Positions 44,723 through 53,600 of a DNA stretch of 64,000 bases are shown here, piece after piece. The DNA is from Planctomycetaceae bacterium (lineage in GTDB: Bacteria; Planctomycetota; Phycisphaerae; Sedimentisphaerales; UBA12454): assembly GCA_021371795.1 (NCBI GenBank), contig JAJFVK010000004.1:62001-126000 (forward strand), given 5' to 3'. The notes under the pieces are model-generated. The model had not been told where the DNA came from, made no database searches, and worked only from the letters and a program-made list of their open reading frames with translations. The translations under genes and the position numbers were made by a program. Each line of letters starts with the position of its first letter. The first letter of the stretch is position 1.

Positions 44723-46399
44723 ATGAGAAAAATTGAAAATCCTGTTTTGTCGCAACTCTTTATGGAGACGAGTTTTGTGCCGCGTGCCCAGCAGATAAAA
44801 CAGCTCGCTGCCGCTGAATCGCTCTATAAAATTCTTTCCCCGGAACAGGAATATCCTTACGAATTTATCTGTTTCAAAATCACAGGCTACCGGCCGAAAA
44901 ATTCCGCCTCTACGGTTCCAATTTCCGGCGGCGAATTATTAAAAAGCCTGCCGAAATACATTCATAAAGCAAGTGCCCGACTGCGGTTGCGCACTGACCA
45001 GGAAAGCGAAAAAATCTACACCCTCAAGGAATTGGCCGAGCATTTGAACGTTTCAATCAGAACGCTCGAACGCTGGCAGACCAAAGGTTTGATTGGCCGA
45101 AGGTATGTTTTTCCGGACAATGTTTTGAAAACGGGTTTTTCGCAAACCTTTGTGGATGAATTTGTTACGGCAAATAAATCGCTTGTTGAGTCAGCCGCCA
45201 GTTACAGTACGATTGATTTAAAACTCAAAGGCGAGATATTGAAATATGTCGCGCAACTGTCGGGTCAGCAGGAGCTTAGCAAGACTGCGATAATGAAAAA
45301 AGCCGCCGAGCAGTTTGGACGGGCAGTTGAAACGGTTCGGCTGTTGGTTGTTGAGTATGAAAAGCGTCAGAAGAAACCGATATTTTTAAACCGCCGAACG
45401 CAAATTGAGTCGGCCGATGCGGCGGAAATTTTCAAGCTGTATCAGGCGGGCGAAAACGTGGAAAAAATTGCCGCAAAGTACTGCCACAGCAGCAGTTCCA
45501 TTTATCGTGTTATTACGCAAAGACGGGTGCGGAAACTGCTTGGCACAAAGATAGATTACATTCCGAGCGATGAATTTGTGCAGGCGGACGCGGAGGAAAA
45601 AATCCTTTCTGATTTGCCGTCGATTCGCCGAACGCCGAGGAAAATTTTGCAGAATGCTTCGGCTAAAATCAGCCACAATGATTGGCAGCGGTTTATTGAG
45701 GCGGTAACGAAGATTCCTATGCTCAATCGTGAGCAGGAGTTACAACTTTTTCGGCGGTATAATTTTTTGAAGTATCTGGCGGCGGAAAAGATGAAAGGAA
45801 TAAACTTACATAGTTTTTGCGGCAAGGCGGCGTACCAGGCACAGGAATTTTTGGATGAGGCGAACCGGCTGAAGAATCTGATTATCGAAGCGAATTTGAA
45901 ACTTGTTGTTCGCATTGCCGGTCGGCACAGCGGTGCGAATTTGGGCGATTTGGTAAGCGAAGGCAATATCGCGATGATGCGTGCGGTTGAGAAATTCGAT
46001 TACACAAAAGGTTTCCGGTTCAGCACTTACGCATCGTGGGTTATCAGCAGGGCGTTCGCAAGATATTTGCCCGCCGAGCAGGCGATGATGGGGGCGGAAC
46101 TGCCGGAAGAGGAATTTCAAATCGCGGCTGTTGAAAACGCCGGCAGCGATGATATTGATAATGCGCATCGGAGTTTGATGCAGGCGATTGAACAGAATTT
46201 GAACGAGCGTGAGCAGCACGTAATTCGTTATCACTTCGGGCTTTCCGGCACGATGGTGAAAAAAGAATTTAAAACTTTGAAGCAAATCGGCGAGGATTTA
46301 AAAATTACAAAAGAGCGCGTCCGCCAAATTGAACTTGAGGCGCTAAGCAAATTGCGCCAAACTTTAAGCCCGGAAGAGTTTGAGCTTTTGACACGATAA
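44723..46399 (+). CDS. sigma-70 factor with three N-terminal HTH domains
   Basis: A 558-residue factor. The sigma part has region 1.2 near 332-352, region 2 at 388-450 (NLKLVVRIAGRHSGANLGDL, GFRFSTYASWVISRA) and region 4 at 490-547 (LNEREQHVIRYHFGL, TKERVRQIELEALSKLR). Region 3 is missing or very short. Ahead of it lie three putative DNA-binding units: a MerR/excisionase-like HTH (98-125, YTLKELAEHLNVSIRTLERW), a helical HTH-like segment (170-215) and a Hin/resolvase-like HTH (228-272, EKIAAKYCHSSSSIYRVITQ). No good ribosome site precedes ATG 44723; an in-frame stop lies two codons upstream. Targets unknown. Confidence 0.85.
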   Translation: MRKIENPVLSQLFMETSFVPRAQQIKQLAAAESLYKILSPEQEYPYEFICFKITGYRPKNSASTVPISGGELLKSLPKYIHKASARLRLRTDQESEKIYTLKELAEHLNVSIRTLERWQTKGLIGRRYVFPDNVLKTGFSQTFVDEFVTANKSLVESAASYSTIDLKLKGEILKYVAQLSGQQELSKTAIMKKAAEQFGRAVETVRLLVVEYEKRQKKPIFLNRRTQIESADAAEIFKLYQAGENVEKIAAKYCHSSSSIYRVITQRRVRKLLGTKIDYIPSDEFVQADAEEKILSDLPSIRRTPRKILQNASAKISHNDWQRFIEAVTKIPMLNREQELQLFRRYNFLKYLAAEKMKGINLHSFCGKAAYQAQEFLDEANRLKNLIIEANLKLVVRIAGRHSGANLGDLVSEGNIAMMRAVEKFDYTKGFRFSTYASWVISRAFARYLPAEQAMMGAELPEEEFQIAAVENAGSDDIDNAHRSLMQAIEQNLNEREQHVIRYHFGLSGTMVKKEFKTLKQIGEDLKITKERVRQIELEALSKLRQTLSPEEFELLTR

Positions 46400-46460
46400 T
46401 CGCAGATTTTAAAACCAACCAATGTTTGACAAGCAGAATCATTTCGCTAAACTGTCGCAG

Positions 46461-46700
46461 ATGAATAATGAAACAGAACGAAATTTGGGGCCGCAACCGA
46501 TTATTGAGTTGATGGCAAAACATAATTTGAAGCCGCACGACCTTGTCGTCGCCGCTCCGGAACAGCAGCTGACGCATAAAATGGTCTCCCGAGCCTGCAA
46601 AGGGCGGAAACTTACCGAAAAAACAAGAGTCAAGGTTCTACGCGCGATTAATCTTGCCGCAAAGCAAAACTACGCGATGAAAGAACTTTTTAATTATTAG
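46461..46700 (+). CDS. small HTH-like basic protein
   Basis: A 79-residue protein with a Cro-like helical pattern (LGPQPIIELMAKHNLKPHDL, then LTHKMVSRACKGRKLTEKTR) resembling small planctomycete proteins of unknown function. DNA binding is inferred. The start could also be ATG 46422; neither has a ribosome site. It follows the sigma gene by about 60 bases and is probably co-transcribed with it. A TTAGC-type terminator hairpin follows. Confidence 0.65.
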   Translation: MNNETERNLGPQPIIELMAKHNLKPHDLVVAAPEQQLTHKMVSRACKGRKLTEKTRVKVLRAINLAAKQNYAMKELFNY

Positions 46701-46716
46701 AATTTTTTATTTAGAA

Positions 46717-46745
46717 CCCCCAGAATGAATCTGGGGGCTAACGGT
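46717..46745. terminator. TTAGC-headed hairpin (inverted)
   Basis: CCCCCAG-aatgaat-CTGGGGG, then CTAAC, the inverted head. It lies between the small HTH gene and tmk. Confidence 0.6.
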
Positions 46746-46800
46746 TTTTCCCGGTTTGTAAATGTTTGACCGCCAGGGGGTTATCAGGTAAAGTGAGGGG

Positions 46801-47424
46801 ATGATTAAGAATCTAAAATCAAAGTTAATAGTGCTTGACGGGCCGGATGGATGCGGCAAAAGCTCGCAAAGGGATTTGCTTGCCCAATTCCTTGTCAATA
46901 ATAAGGTTAAAGTCGCCTGCTTTCGAGACCCAGGCTCCACGGCAACCGGCGAAAAAATCAGGAATATCCTCCTCGACCCTGCCAATCATATCTCCGACCG
47001 TACCGAGTTACTCCTATATATGGCAAGCAGGGCACAACTCTGGGATGAATGTATTGCGCCTGCCCTGAAAAAGAAAAACTGCGTGCTTTTAGACCGCTGG
47101 GTTTCCAGCACCTGCGCTTATCAGGGTTTTGCGGGTGGTGTCGGTATCCAAACCGTAATAGATATCGCTGAAAATTCGCTCGAACGAGTTTGGCCGGATT
47201 TGACAATCATTCTCGATGTTGACCTCAAAACATCCAAGCAGCGAATGAACCGCAGCCTTGACAGGATGGAACAGAAGAAACAAGACTATCAGAAAAAAGT
47301 TCGAAACGGATTTCTGAAATTAGCGAAAACGCACAAGAATATCGTTGTTGTCGATGCAACAAAAGATATTCAAACTGTTCATAAACAAATAGTTAAGACC
47401 ATTTCATCATTCTTTAAAATTTAA
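46801..47424 (+). CDS. tmk: thymidylate kinase
   Basis: A 207-residue kinase that phosphorylates dTMP to dTDP. The P-loop is LDGPDGCGKSS (12-22), followed by the FRDPGSTATGEKIR dTMP-binding loop and the DRWVSSTCAYQGFAGG segment. GAGGGG directly abuts ATG 46801, an unusually short spacing. It starts the tmk-holB-ricT-metG unit, an order close to that in Firmicutes, and its substrate comes from ThyX encoded at 53601. Confidence 0.94.
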   Translation: MIKNLKSKLIVLDGPDGCGKSSQRDLLAQFLVNNKVKVACFRDPGSTATGEKIRNILLDPANHISDRTELLLYMASRAQLWDECIAPALKKKNCVLLDRWVSSTCAYQGFAGGVGIQTVIDIAENSLERVWPDLTIILDVDLKTSKQRMNRSLDRMEQKKQDYQKKVRNGFLKLAKTHKNIVVVDATKDIQTVHKQIVKTISSFFKI

Positions 47425-48542
47425 TGAATCTTTCCGATATATTTTGCCAGGGTAAGGCGGTTAGCTCGTTACGACGGGCGTTTGAAACCGGCAGGCTGGC
47501 GCACGCATATATCTTCGACGGAAATGACGGTATCGGAAAATTCACAACTGCAAAAGCATTTGCGAAGTTATTATTATGCCAAAAGCCGGACAATACCCCC
47601 TGCACAGGTCAGGGGGCTAACGATATAGATTCGTGCGGGGAATGCGAATCGTGCAGAATGCTCGATGCGGACAATCATCCGGATTTCCATCATATATATA
47701 AGGAGCTGGTTCAGTTCAGCAGCGATGCGCAAAATCGAAAAAAACAACCGATTGATTTGCCGATAGATGTTATTCGTGAGTTTCTTATCGAAAAGATGCA
47801 GATTAAGCCAAGTTTATCGGCTTCCAAAGTGTACGTTATCAGCGAATCGGAAAAATTAAATATCGCAAGTCAAAACGCGCTTCTGAAAATTTTGGAAGAG
47901 CCGCCGAACAAAAGCTTCATCATTCTACTGTGCAGCAAACTTGATAATTTACTTCCAACAACGAAGTCGCGGAGTCAGATTGTGCATTTCGGGCCTTTGA
48001 GCGAAGAGAAAATCATCGAAAAACTGCCGGACATCAATAAAACCGAAGCGAAATATTTCGCACGGCTAACGAACGGCAGTATCGGTCAGGCGGCGGTTTT
48101 GACTAAACTTGAGCCTTCGTTTTACACATTGAAAAAAGAGTTCATCAATAAATTCAGTCGATTTCAGCTTGCCGATGCAGTGGATTTCGCGCAGTGGATA
48201 AATACGCAGGCTGGTGCGATTACCGAATCCTGGCTGAAGATGAAAGCCGGTTCGAGCAAGGCTGATTTGGGCAGGATGGCTAAAAAACTCTTCGTTTCAG
48301 TACTGATATCAGCGTTGACCGATGCGATGAAGGTTTCTTTGGGCGGCGAAGATAAGCTGACTAACTTCGACCAGCTTACGGATATAAAAGTCATAAATCA
48401 GAGGTTCGGGCAGGTGGGATGTGCGGATTTGGTTGAAATTTGCTATGAAAGCGTTCGGTTTATCGATGCTTCCGTTAATGAAAAACTGGTTTTTGAGCTT
48501 ATGTTGCTGAATTGCACAAATTATGATATAATAAAAGTTTAG
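47424..48542 (+). CDS. holB: DNA polymerase III delta' subunit
   Basis: A 372-residue clamp-loader subunit. LAHAYIFDGNDGIGKFTTAK holds the P-loop-like stretch (GNDGIGKFT, 33-41) and is followed by a zinc site ending in SCGECESC, then SEKLNIASQNALLKILEEPP and CSKLDNLLPTTKSRSQ. Within the zinc loop about ten residues (TPCTGQGAND) come from an inserted TTAGC-type hairpin read in frame. Its ATG overlaps the tmk stop (TAATG). Confidence 0.92.
   Translation: MNLSDIFCQGKAVSSLRRAFETGRLAHAYIFDGNDGIGKFTTAKAFAKLLLCQKPDNTPCTGQGANDIDSCGECESCRMLDADNHPDFHHIYKELVQFSSDAQNRKKQPIDLPIDVIREFLIEKMQIKPSLSASKVYVISESEKLNIASQNALLKILEEPPNKSFIILLCSKLDNLLPTTKSRSQIVHFGPLSEEKIIEKLPDINKTEAKYFARLTNGSIGQAAVLTKLEPSFYTLKKEFINKFSRFQLADAVDFAQWINTQAGAITESWLKMKAGSSKADLGRMAKKLFVSVLISALTDAMKVSLGGEDKLTNFDQLTDIKVINQRFGQVGCADLVEICYESVRFIDASVNEKLVFELMLLNCTNYDIIKV
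47596..47621. repeat. in-frame TTAGC-type hairpin inside holB
   Basis: CCCCCTG-cacaggt-CAGGGGG followed by CTAAC, the inverted TTAGC head. Same design as the intergenic hairpin at 46717. Confidence 0.75.
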
Positions 48543-48550
48543 ATTTTTTT

Positions 48551-48575
48551 GGCCGCCGTACCGGCGTCCGCTAAA
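48551..48575. repeat. TTTAGC-headed repeat, inverted
   Basis: GGCCGCCG-tac-CGGCGTCC then GCTAAA; one mismatch in the stem. It lies between holB and ricT. Confidence 0.6.
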
Positions 48576-48605
48576 CAAACAAAATTTATCCTTTTTAAGG
48601 TTATT

Positions 48606-49601
48606 ATGAGCGATACGATAGATCCTAAAAATAAACCGACACATCATCCGGTCGAGAAGAAAATGCTTGTTCGCTACGGCAAGATGGGCACAACTGGCTG
48701 GTTTACGCACGAGGAAAAAAATATGCTCAAGGCGTCCAGCAAGGTTATGATAAAAACCGAGCGCGGCCTTGAAATCGGTGAAGTTGTCGGGCGGTTCTGC
48801 TATAAATCATGCGCGTTTAAGAAAACCGAAGAAGCGGTTGTCGAATATTACGGCGTGCCGCAGGCTGAATGTCCGGTGACGACCGGCGGGAAATTCGTTC
48901 GCTACGCGACCGAGCAGGACTTGAGCGAAGAACATCACATCGCAATCGGCGCCAAAGAAGAGCTTAAGCGATGCAAGCAAATCATAGCCGAGCTGAATCT
49001 GCCGATGAAACTTGTGGATATCGAACATATCTTCGGCGGCGAAAGGATTATTTTCTATTTCACCTCGGAAACCAGAATCGATTTTCGCGAGCTTGTAAAA
49101 AGATTAGCGAAAGAATTTCAGACTCGAATCGAAATGCGGCAGGTCGGTTCGCGCGACGCGGCGAAAATCGCGGCGGATATCGAAGTTTGCGGACAGCCGT
49201 GCTGCTGTCAGAGATTTTTGAAAATTCTCAAGCCTGTAAATATGAAAATGGCGAAACTGCAAAAGGCAACGCTTGACCCATCGAAAATTTCCGGCTACTG
49301 CGGAAGATTGAAATGCTGTCTGCGATACGAAGACCATACATATCGGGACCTGTCAAAACGGCTGCCGAGAAGAAAAGCTCGCGTGAAAACTTCACAGGGC
49401 GAAGGAATCGTAATCGATGCGCAGGTTCTGACGCAGCTTATTTCCATCAGGGGTGATGACGGAACAATTTTTGCCGTGCCGGTTGAAGAGGTTCAAATCG
49501 TTCAGCAGCCGAGCGGCAGGCCGGAGCCGGAACACGATGATATCGAAGTCGATTCCGAAGAATCAAATGAACAATCTGACAATCAGGATGGAAAACAATA
49601 A
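48606..49601 (+). CDS. ricT: PSP1-domain protein RicT (YaaT)
   Basis: A 331-residue PSP1-family protein. The Cys positions CCQRF (CGQPCCCQRFLKIL) and SGYCGRLKCCLRYED are those that hold iron-sulfur clusters in the Bacillus RicA-RicF-RicT complex, which controls RNase Y action. The C-terminus is acidic and likely disordered. AAGG six bases before ATG 48606 sets the start. Its place after holB is conserved in distant bacteria. Confidence 0.9.
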   Translation: MSDTIDPKNKPTHHPVEKKMLVRYGKMGTTGWFTHEEKNMLKASSKVMIKTERGLEIGEVVGRFCYKSCAFKKTEEAVVEYYGVPQAECPVTTGGKFVRYATEQDLSEEHHIAIGAKEELKRCKQIIAELNLPMKLVDIEHIFGGERIIFYFTSETRIDFRELVKRLAKEFQTRIEMRQVGSRDAAKIAADIEVCGQPCCCQRFLKILKPVNMKMAKLQKATLDPSKISGYCGRLKCCLRYEDHTYRDLSKRLPRRKARVKTSQGEGIVIDAQVLTQLISIRGDDGTIFAVPVEEVQIVQQPSGRPEPEHDDIEVDSEESNEQSDNQDGKQ

Positions 49602-51617
49602 ATGAGCAGGAAAATTGTTGTTACTTCAGCGCTGCCTTATGCCAACGGGCCGATTCATATTGGGCACCTTGTTGAATATTTGCAGACGGATATCTGGGTG
49701 CGGTTTCAAAAAGAGAATGGGAATAAATGCCTTTACTTCTGCGCGGACGACACACACGGCACGCCGATAATGATTAGCGCACGCAAAGAAGGCATTGCGC
49801 CGGAGGAAATGATAAAAAGAATTTACGCCGAACACACACGCGACTTTGCGGGTTTTCATATTCAGTTCGATAATTATTATTCAACACATTCTGACGAGAA
49901 CAAACAGCTAAGCGCAGGAATATTTCAAAAGCTGTCTGAAAAAGGTTCGATTGTCAAAGGTGAAATTGAGCAGGCGTATTGCGAAAAGTGCAGTATGTTT
50001 TTGCCGGACAGATTCATTCGCGGTACATGTCCGAAATGCAAATCTGAAAATCAATACGGCGATTCGTGCGATAGCTGCGGAGCGACATATCAGCCGACAG
50101 ACTTGATTAATCCCGTCTGTTCGCAGTGCGGAACGAAACCGGTTATAAGAAAAAGCGTTCATTATTTCTTCAGGCTGGCGGATTATCAGAAGCAGCTTAA
50201 AGATTTAATGGCCGCCGGTTATACAGGCAAAAGCGTCGCAAACAAGCTCGATGAGTGGTTTTCGGCGGGTTTGAAAGATTGGGATATTTCACGCGACGGG
50301 CCGTATTTCGGTTTTAAAATTCCGGGCGAAGAAAATAAATTTTTCTACGTCTGGCTCGATGCGCCGATTGGTTATATGGCAAGCTGCAAAAATTACTGTA
50401 GTAAAAACGGTCTCGATTTCAACGAAGTATGGAATGGCAAAGACTGGGAGCTTTATCACTTCATCGGTAAAGACATTATGTATTTTCACGCGCTGTTCTG
50501 GCCGGCGATGCTGATGGGCAGCGGTTTCAAAGTTGCTAACAGGCTTTTCGTTCACGGATTCCTGACGGTCAACGGCGTAAAGATGAGCAAATCGAAAGGC
50601 ACGTTTATTAAGGCCGCTACTTACGCAAAACATCTTGACCCTGAATATCTGCGATACTATTACGCGAGTAAATTGACCGACGGCGTTGACGACATTGATT
50701 TGAATCTTGAGGATTTTGTCGCGAAGGTAAATTCCGACCTTGTTGGGAAACTGGCCAATCTTGCGAGCAGGTCTGTTCCGATGCTTGGTAAAATCGACGG
50801 AATGCTCGGCAGTGTTGACGCGACCGGCAAAGAATTAATTAATCAGCTTGTCACGGCAAAGCAGCAGATTATTGACTGCTATGAAAAATTAGATTACGCT
50901 TCGGTTATCAGACAAATCACGGCACTTGCCGATATCGCGAATAGATATGTCGAAGTAAATCAGCCGTGGGCGACGCTAAAGACAGACGCTGAAAAGACGC
51001 GCACAACGCTGACTGTGATTTTGAACGCAGTGAAAGTTTTGGCGATTTATCTCAAGCCTGTGCTGCCGGTGTTTGTTGAAAAGATTGAAAAAATTCTCGG
51101 CATTGAGGCGATGACGTTCGCTGATGTCGAGACATTGTTGGAAAATAAAAAGATTAACGAATACATCAGACTCGCAGAACGAGTCGAGAAACAGAAAGTT
51201 GACGCTATGATAGAAGAAAGCAAAAACGAGTCAGTACAGCAACCTGCTGCGCCTGCGGTTCCGGTAACAACTCTTGATGAACCATTGGAAGCGGAATGCA
51301 CGATTGACGATTTCAAGAAAATCGATTTGCGTGTAGCGAAAGTTGTCAAAGCAGAAAAGGTCGAAGGCGCGGATAAACTGCTGCATTTAGAACTTGATAT
51401 CGGCGGCATAACAAAAAATGTTTTCGCGGGTATCTCGAAGGCTTATGAGCCGGAAAAACTTGTCGGCAGATTAGTAATTTGCGTTGCGAATTTGCAGCCT
51501 CGCAAAATGAAGTTCGGCGTTTCCGAAGGTATGGTTTGTGCGGCAGGGCCGGGTGGCGCTGAAGTGTTTATGCTCGGCGTTGACAGCGGTGCAAAATCCG
51601 GACAGAGAGTCCATTAG
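49602..51617 (+). CDS. metG: methionyl-tRNA synthetase
   Basis: A 671-residue class I synthetase. HIGH lies in [15 protein letters not shown] (13-27), the zinc knuckles in [20 protein letters not shown] and CDSCGATYQ...CSQCG (four-Cys doubled type), and KMSKS in [11 protein letters not shown]. The anticodon domain follows, and the C-terminal 100 residues are an EMAP-II-like tRNA-binding domain ([20 protein letters not shown]). It starts directly after the ricT stop. Confidence 0.96.
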   Translation: MSRKIVVTSALPYANGPIHIGHLVEYLQTDIWVRFQKENGNKCLYFCADDTHGTPIMISARKEGIAPEEMIKRIYAEHTRDFAGFHIQFDNYYSTHSDENKQLSAGIFQKLSEKGSIVKGEIEQAYCEKCSMFLPDRFIRGTCPKCKSENQYGDSCDSCGATYQPTDLINPVCSQCGTKPVIRKSVHYFFRLADYQKQLKDLMAAGYTGKSVANKLDEWFSAGLKDWDISRDGPYFGFKIPGEENKFFYVWLDAPIGYMASCKNYCSKNGLDFNEVWNGKDWELYHFIGKDIMYFHALFWPAMLMGSGFKVANRLFVHGFLTVNGVKMSKSKGTFIKAATYAKHLDPEYLRYYYASKLTDGVDDIDLNLEDFVAKVNSDLVGKLANLASRSVPMLGKIDGMLGSVDATGKELINQLVTAKQQIIDCYEKLDYASVIRQITALADIANRYVEVNQPWATLKTDAEKTRTTLTVILNAVKVLAIYLKPVLPVFVEKIEKILGIEAMTFADVETLLENKKINEYIRLAERVEKQKVDAMIEESKNESVQQPAAPAVPVTTLDEPLEAECTIDDFKKIDLRVAKVVKAEKVEGADKLLHLELDIGGITKNVFAGISKAYEPEKLVGRLVICVANLQPRKMKFGVSEGMVCAAGPGGAEVFMLGVDSGAKSGQRVH

Positions 51618-51690
51618 CCACAGAGCTCACAGAGACCACAGAGGTATTACTTTTTGGCCACAGAGAACACAGAGTTCACAGAGGTAAAAT
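51614..51690. repeat. TTAGCCACAGAG repeat pair, unfilled
   Basis: TTAGCCACAGAGCTCAC-AGAGACCACAGAGG and a second GGCCACAGAGAACACAGAG unit. This equals the outer parts of the filled copies at 60301 and 44612 without the hairpin element. Confidence 0.75.
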
Positions 51691-51694
51691 TGGC

Positions 51695-52060
51695 ATGAGT
51701 GATGAACTGACAGCAAAAATAATTGGTGCTGCAATTGAAGTGCACGAAATACTTGGGCCGGGATTGCTCGAATCCATTTATGAAGAAGCTTTGTGTCATG
51801 AGTTTACTCTGAATAACATCAAATTTCAACGGCAAGTTGATTGTGATATCGTCTATAAAGAGAAAACGATAAAAGGACAGAAACTTGATTTACTTGTTGA
51901 AAATGAAGTAGTGATAGAATTAAAATCTTTGTCAAAAATGCCGGAAGTTGCATTGGCTCAAACACTTTCTTATCTAAAAGCCACAAACTTGAAACGAGGC
52001 CTGATAATCAACTTTGGCGAAAAAAGATTAGTCAATGGAATTAAAAGGGTTTCTTTATGA
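51695..52060 (+). CDS. GxxExxY protein (PD-(D/E)XK fold)
   Basis: A 121-residue protein of the GxxExxY family: GPGLLESIYEEAL (30-42) holds the name-giving motif, LDLLVENEVVIELKSL is the D...ExK nuclease-like core, and the GLIINFGEKRL strand ends it. The fold suggests nuclease ancestry; the role is unknown. Its ribosome site (AGAGG) is supplied by the CACAGAGG repeat before it, and the next repeat follows the stop. Confidence 0.88.
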   Translation: MSDELTAKIIGAAIEVHEILGPGLLESIYEEALCHEFTLNNIKFQRQVDCDIVYKEKTIKGQKLDLLVENEVVIELKSLSKMPEVALAQTLSYLKATNLKRGLIINFGEKRLVNGIKRVSL

Positions 52061-52082
52061 TAGCCACCGAGACTAAAACTTT

Positions 52083-52118
52083 TTTAGCCACAGAGCTCAC
52101 AGAGAACACAGAGAGAAA
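52083..52118. repeat. TTAGCCACAGAG repeat
   Basis: TTAGCCACAGAGCTCACAGA then GAACACAGAGAGA, ending three bases before the next gene and providing a GAGAG ribosome site. Confidence 0.7.
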
Positions 52119-52120
52119 AA

Positions 52121-52930
52121 ATGGAATTGCGAAATGATCTAAAAATAAGTTATATTGAAGCAATTGAACAACATCGGCGATGGCTTCAGCATTTTGATAA
52201 ACAACGTTTGGGAAAATGGGAGAATTTGCTCAACGCCGATCCAGAAGCAGCTATTTGCGAAGCAGAGACTGTAGAGCTTCTGCTAAATTACGATGTTGAA
52301 GTGCAACCTTATGAAAATTTATCTAAGGGTGGCCCAGATTTTCTTTGTACGAAAAAAGGCAGAAATTTTTATGTTGAAGTTACTTGTATAACAATAGATA
52401 TCGCAACTAAAAAGAGTGCTTTACCCCCGTCATATCCTGCACAGCCCAGTCCTCAATATTATAGGTTTTTAACTAACCATATTCTTGGTGAACTCTGTAA
52501 TAAAACACGGCAGTGTTCTGAATTAGGACAACCATGTATAATTGCAATAGCAACTTTGCATCATAGAGCTGGAGCGTGTTGTTTTAGAAAATCTGCATGC
52601 GAGGATATTTTGACGGGGACTTCTCAAGCAACAGTGGATATCAATGTTAAAGAAGGCCGTGCGGAAGGCGAACCATATTTAACTACGGAACTGCGAGATT
52701 CGGCATTTATTCGTTTCGCAAAGACAGCAGATGGAACTATAGAATATGCTCGTAATCCTATTTCGGCATTATTACTATGTGCTTTTGGTCAGTATCCTAT
52801 TATGGTAAATGGGGTACTTCATCCTAATTCAAATTATCCATTTGATAGAGAAATGCTTCTTGGAATAGAATTTTGCATGTTAGAATCTGGTTGCGAAAAA
52901 AACAGGCATTTAAAAGTTAAATGGATTTAA
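52121..52930 (+). CDS. putative PD-(D/E)XK nuclease-like protein
   Basis: A 269-residue protein without a recognised family. GGPDFLCTKKGRNFYVEVTC (about 69-88) fits a PD-x(n)-ExT variant of the PD-(D/E)XK core, preceded by a helix with Glu (CEAETVELLLNY). The remainder is unfamiliar. Codon and base use look more A/T rich than the metG operon. CACAGAG repeats lie on both sides, so it may be an accessory cassette. A restriction-like or repair nuclease is possible but not shown. Confidence 0.5.
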   Translation: MELRNDLKISYIEAIEQHRRWLQHFDKQRLGKWENLLNADPEAAICEAETVELLLNYDVEVQPYENLSKGGPDFLCTKKGRNFYVEVTCITIDIATKKSALPPSYPAQPSPQYYRFLTNHILGELCNKTRQCSELGQPCIIAIATLHHRAGACCFRKSACEDILTGTSQATVDINVKEGRAEGEPYLTTELRDSAFIRFAKTADGTIEYARNPISALLLCAFGQYPIMVNGVLHPNSNYPFDREMLLGIEFCMLESGCEKNRHLKVKWI

Positions 52931-52961
52931 AACATATATATAATAATATAATAAATAAAAT

Positions 52962-53018
52962 CTCTGTGGTCTCTGTGTTCTCTGTGGCTAAAAATAAAAG
53001 TTAAAAACTCTGTGGCAG
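52962..53018. repeat. CTCTGTG repeat, inverted
   Basis: CTCTGTGGTCTCTGTGTTCT then CTCTGTGGCTAA and a second CTCTGTGG, the inverse of the 52083 repeat. Confidence 0.7.
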
Positions 53019-53025
53019 GAAAGAT

Positions 53026-53403
53026 ATGAAGAAAAGTATTCAGGAAATCGCAAAAATTGACGGGCGGTATTCGTTGCGGGCGTTTCAGTTCATACATGAA
53101 GGGCTGGAATACACGGTGAAGAAATTCCACGGCGTTGACAAACCCGATGATGAACTGCATCATATTTCCGGCAGGCAACTCTGCGAAGGGCTTGCGGATT
53201 TGGCGTCCGACAAATGGGGCAGGATGGCGAAAGTTACACTCAATCAGCTTGGTATCAAATCAACAAACGATTTTGGAAATATCGTTTACCTGATGGTCGA
53301 AAATAAATGGATGCACGCGCGGCCGGAAGATTCAATTGAAGAATTTCATTGCGTTTACGACTTCGAAGAAGTTTTTGAGAAGAATTATAGATTTAGAACG
53401 TAA
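53026..53403 (+). CDS. Minf_1886 family protein
   Basis: A 125-residue protein of the Minf_1886 family found in Planctomycetota, Verrucomicrobia and relatives. It shows the typical RYSLRAFQFIHEGLEYT opening, ISGRQLCEGLADLASDKWG in the middle, and FGNIVYLMVENKWM. Function unknown. AGGA lies before ATG 53026. The gene is followed by two copies of hairpin element H. Confidence 0.85.
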   Translation: MKKSIQEIAKIDGRYSLRAFQFIHEGLEYTVKKFHGVDKPDDELHHISGRQLCEGLADLASDKWGRMAKVTLNQLGIKSTNDFGNIVYLMVENKWMHARPEDSIEEFHCVYDFEEVFEKNYRFRT

Positions 53404-53409
53404 CTTTTA

Positions 53410-53479
53410 GCCCCCTCTGATTTTTGCTTTCAAGGTTGCAAAAATCCTGAAAATTCGGGGGTCTCCGCTTTGCTCCGAC
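53410..53479 (+). repeat. hairpin element H, copy 3
   Basis: CCCCCTCTG, inner hairpin GATTTTTGC-tttcaaggtt-GCAAAAATC, CTGAAAATTCGGGGG, TCTCCGCTTTGCTCC. The stem bases differ from other copies but still pair. Confidence 0.75.
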
Positions 53480-53490
53480 CACCAAGACAT

Positions 53491-53540
53491 CCCCTCTAAT
53501 TTTTCTTTTCAAGGTAGAAAAATTCAGAAGAATCGGGGAC
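53491..53540 (+). repeat. hairpin element H, copy 4
   Basis: CCCCTCT, inner hairpin AATTTTTCT-tttcaaggt-AGAAAAATT, CAGAAGAATCGGGG; the CTTCGCTTC tail is lost. Confidence 0.65.
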
Positions 53541-53600
53541 TACGCAAAAGGCACGAATAGTTTTTAGTCTTTAATTCATAATTTAAATTTGCGAAACGTT

